Shown piece by piece: positions 61,447-64,000 of a DNA stretch of 64,000 nt. Origin of the DNA: Numida meleagris (taxonomy: Eukaryota; Chordata; Aves; Galliformes; Numididae); NCBI RefSeq assembly GCF_002078875.1, contig NC_034414.1, positions 14,356,343-14,420,342 on the forward strand. Direction: 5' to 3'. How positions within the stretch are numbered: position 1 is the first letter of the stretch; each line of letters starts with the position of its first letter. The notes under the pieces are model-generated. The model made no database searches and was not told the origin of the DNA. It worked only from the letters and a program-made list of their open reading frames with translations. Both the position numbers and the translations under genes were made by a program.

Positions 61447-64000
61447 AGACATGTGCTGACAGGTAACGACACGTGATGACAAGTGACGCGTCGAAAGATG
61501 ACATGTGACGACACGTGATGACATGGGCCGCGGCGCGTGANNNNNNNNNNNNNNNNNNNNNNNNNNNNNNNNNNNNNNNNNNNNNNNNNNNNNNNNNNNN
61601 NNNNNNNNNNNNNNNNNNNNNNNNNNNNNNNNNNNNNNNNCATGTAACGCGTCGGATGATGACATGTGACGAGGTGACGACACATGTCGCGACACGTGAC
61701 GACATGTGACATGACACGTGGCGACACGTTACGACACGTGACAACACACGATGACACGTGACGACACGACACGTGATGACACGTGATGACACGACACATG
61801 ACGGCACGTAATGACACGTGATGACACGACACGACATGTGATTACATCTAACGCGTCGGATGATGACATGTGACGACATGTGACGACACGTGTCGCGACA
61901 TGTGATGACATGTGACATGACACGTGACGACAAGTGATGACACGTGACAACACTTGGCGACATGTGATGACATGTGACAACATGTGAGGACACGTGACGA
62001 CACGTGACGACATGTGACGACACCTGACGACACGACACGTGACTACACGTGACGACACGTGCTGACACGTGCTGACACGTGACAACATGCGACGACACGT
62101 GACGACACGTGATGACATGACACGTGATGACACGTGACGACACAACACATGATGACATGTGATGACATGTGATGACATGTGATGACACCTGACGACACCT
62201 GACGACACCTGACGACACGACACGTGACGACACGTGGCGACACGTGACGACACGACATGTGACGACCCGTGACAACATGTGACATGACACGTGACGACAC
62301 GTGACAACACGTGGCGACATGTGATGACATGTGATGACATGTGATGACAAGTGACGACACGTGTCGCGACGCGTGCCGACACGTGACATGACACGTGTCG
62401 ACACGTGACGACACGTGATGACACGACACGACATGTGATTACATGTAACGCATCGGATGATGACATGTGATGACACGTGACGACACGTGACGACACGAGA
62501 CGACACGACACATGACGACACGTGACTACACGTGATGACACGTGACAACATGACATGTGACGACACGTGACGACACGACACGTGAAGACACGTGATGACA
62601 CGACACGACATTTGATGACATGTAACGCGTCGGATGATGACATGTGACGACATGTGACGACACGTGACAACACGTGGTGACATGTGATGACATGTGACGA
62701 CATGTGATGACACGTGACGACACGTAACGACACGACACGTGACGACATTGGACGACACTTGACGACACGTGACGACACAACACGTGACGACATGTGACGA
62801 CACAACACGTGACGACACGTGACGACACGTGACGACACATGATGACACGATACGTGACGACACGTAACGAGATGACATGTGACAACACGTGACAACACGT
62901 GGCGACACGTGACGATGCAACACGTGACGACACATAATGACACGTGACGACATGTGACTACAGTTGACAACACGACACGTGACGACACGTGACGGCACTA
63001 CACGTGACGACACGTGATGACACGTGACAACACGACACGCGACGACATGACACGTGACGGCACGTGACGACACGTGACGATACGACACGTGACGACACGT
63101 GATGACACGTGATGACACGGAACGTCATGTTGTGACATGTAACGCGTCGGATGATGACATGTGTCGACATGTCACGGCACGTGTCGCGACACTTGACGAC
63201 ATGTGACATGACACGTGATGACACGTGACAACACGTGGCGACACCTGATGACATGTGACGACATGTGATGACACCTGACGACACGTGACGACACCTGACG
63301 ACACGACACGTGACGACACGTGACGACACCTGACGACACGACATGTGACGACATGTGGCATGAGACGTGACGACACGTGAAAACACTTGGCGACATGTGA
63401 TGACATGTGACGACATGTGATGACACGTGATGACACGTATCGCGACGCATGCCGACACGTGACATGACATGTGACGACAGGTGACGACACGTGACGACAC
63501 GTGACGACACGACACGTGATGACATGTGATGACACGACACGTGACGACACGTGACGACACGACACGTGATGACATGTAATGACACGTGATGACACGACAC
63601 GACATGTGATGACATGTAACGCGTCGGATTATTACATGTGACGAGACGTGACGACACAACACGTGATGACACGTGACGACACGACACGTAACGACACGTG
63701 ACGACACGTGATGACATGACACGACATGTGATGACATGCAACGCGTCGGATGATGACATGTGACGACATGTGACAACACGTGTCGCGACACGTGACGACA
63801 CGTGATGACACGTGACGACATGTGATGACATGACACGTGACGACACGTGACGGCACGTGACGGCACGTGATGACACGTGATGACACGTGACGACACGAGT
63901 CGACACGTGACGACATGACACATGACGACACGTGACGACACGTGATGACACGTGACAACACGTGACGACACGACACGTGACGACACGACACGTGATGACA
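61447..64000 (+). repeat. E-box satellite/minisatellite with roughly 10-bp unit ACACGTGACG
   Basis: Tandem copies of ACACGTGACG and variants (ACACGTGATG, ACATGTGACG, ACATGTGATG, ACACCTGACG) fill the window to its end, with occasional 5-bp half-units (ACACG). All copies run in one direction. A longer segment (AACGCGTCGGATGATGACAT) recurs at about 61645, 61850, 62448, 62623, 63141, 63618 and 63740, with a diverged form at about 61486. TGTCGCGACA-type palindromes also recur. It lies in MOB2 intron 1 and continues beyond the window. Very long minus-strand open frames here are a consequence of the repeat unit. Confidence 0.95.
61541..61640. other. Assembly gap (100 N)
   Basis: Exactly 100 N within the satellite, the usual placeholder for a gap of unknown size. 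True array length is therefore unknown. The base run just before it (GGGCCGCGGCGCG) does not fit the repeat. Confidence 0.99.

Noticed and set aside
61403..63991. Minus-strand open frames of 571, 419, 342, 259 and fewer residues rich in Ser, Arg, Val, His and Cys
   Set aside because: They are the translation of a stop-free 10-bp satellite; all three frames encode the same periodic peptide and one frame runs through the N gap.
61447..64000. CRISPR-like array
   Set aside because: Units are continuous 10-bp tandem copies without unique spacers, in a vertebrate intron.

Overview
The window is vertebrate nuclear DNA, almost certainly from a bird and probably a galliform such as chicken. Four split exons with canonical GT/AG borders encode the catalytic domain and tail of dual-specificity phosphatase 8 (DUSP8). 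About 17 kb downstream on the same strand, a CpG island carries the first coding exon of MOB2 (protein start MDWLMG). DUSP8 followed by MOB2 on one strand matches the mammalian 11p15.5-type gene order. The interspersed repeats are avian: several CR1 LINE 3' ends, two decayed MIR-like SINEs, and no mammal-specific SINEs such as Alu or B1. There are no prokaryotic genes, CRISPR arrays or phage.

Layout. 1-2621: DUSP8 intron with one CR1. 2622-6498: last four coding exons of DUSP8; the N-terminal rhodanese/MAPK-docking half lies upstream of the window. 6499 to about 11525: probable DUSP8 3' UTR and flank, with three candidate AATAAA signals. About 11526-23050: intergenic, with CR1 and MIR remnants and a cluster of MEF2/AP-1-like motifs. 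About 23050-23950: MOB2 CpG-island promoter with a near-consensus ZNF143-type site and two ETS sites, then exon 1, whose coding part is only 17 nt. 23380-64000: MOB2 intron 1, at least 40.6 kb. No later MOB2 exon is recognisable here, and the intron runs off the window.

The two genes are linked by position; no shared biochemical pathway can be read from this DNA. DUSP8 is a MAP-kinase phosphatase acting mainly on JNK and p38. MOB2 is a regulatory partner of NDR (STK38-type) kinases.

The most unusual content is in MOB2 intron 1. From about 61447 to the window end there is a roughly 10-bp satellite (consensus ACACGTGACG) interrupted by a 100-N assembly gap. It is packed with CACGTG E-boxes and has a longer recurring anchor segment. 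There is also a 94-bp near-perfect palindrome (33892-33985), a diverged pair of about 180-bp direct repeats 1.58 kb apart, and an 84-bp tandem duplication. The very long minus-strand reading frames in the satellite follow from its repeat unit and are not genes. I found no convincing new protein system. The satellite and the palindrome are the best candidates for a second look.
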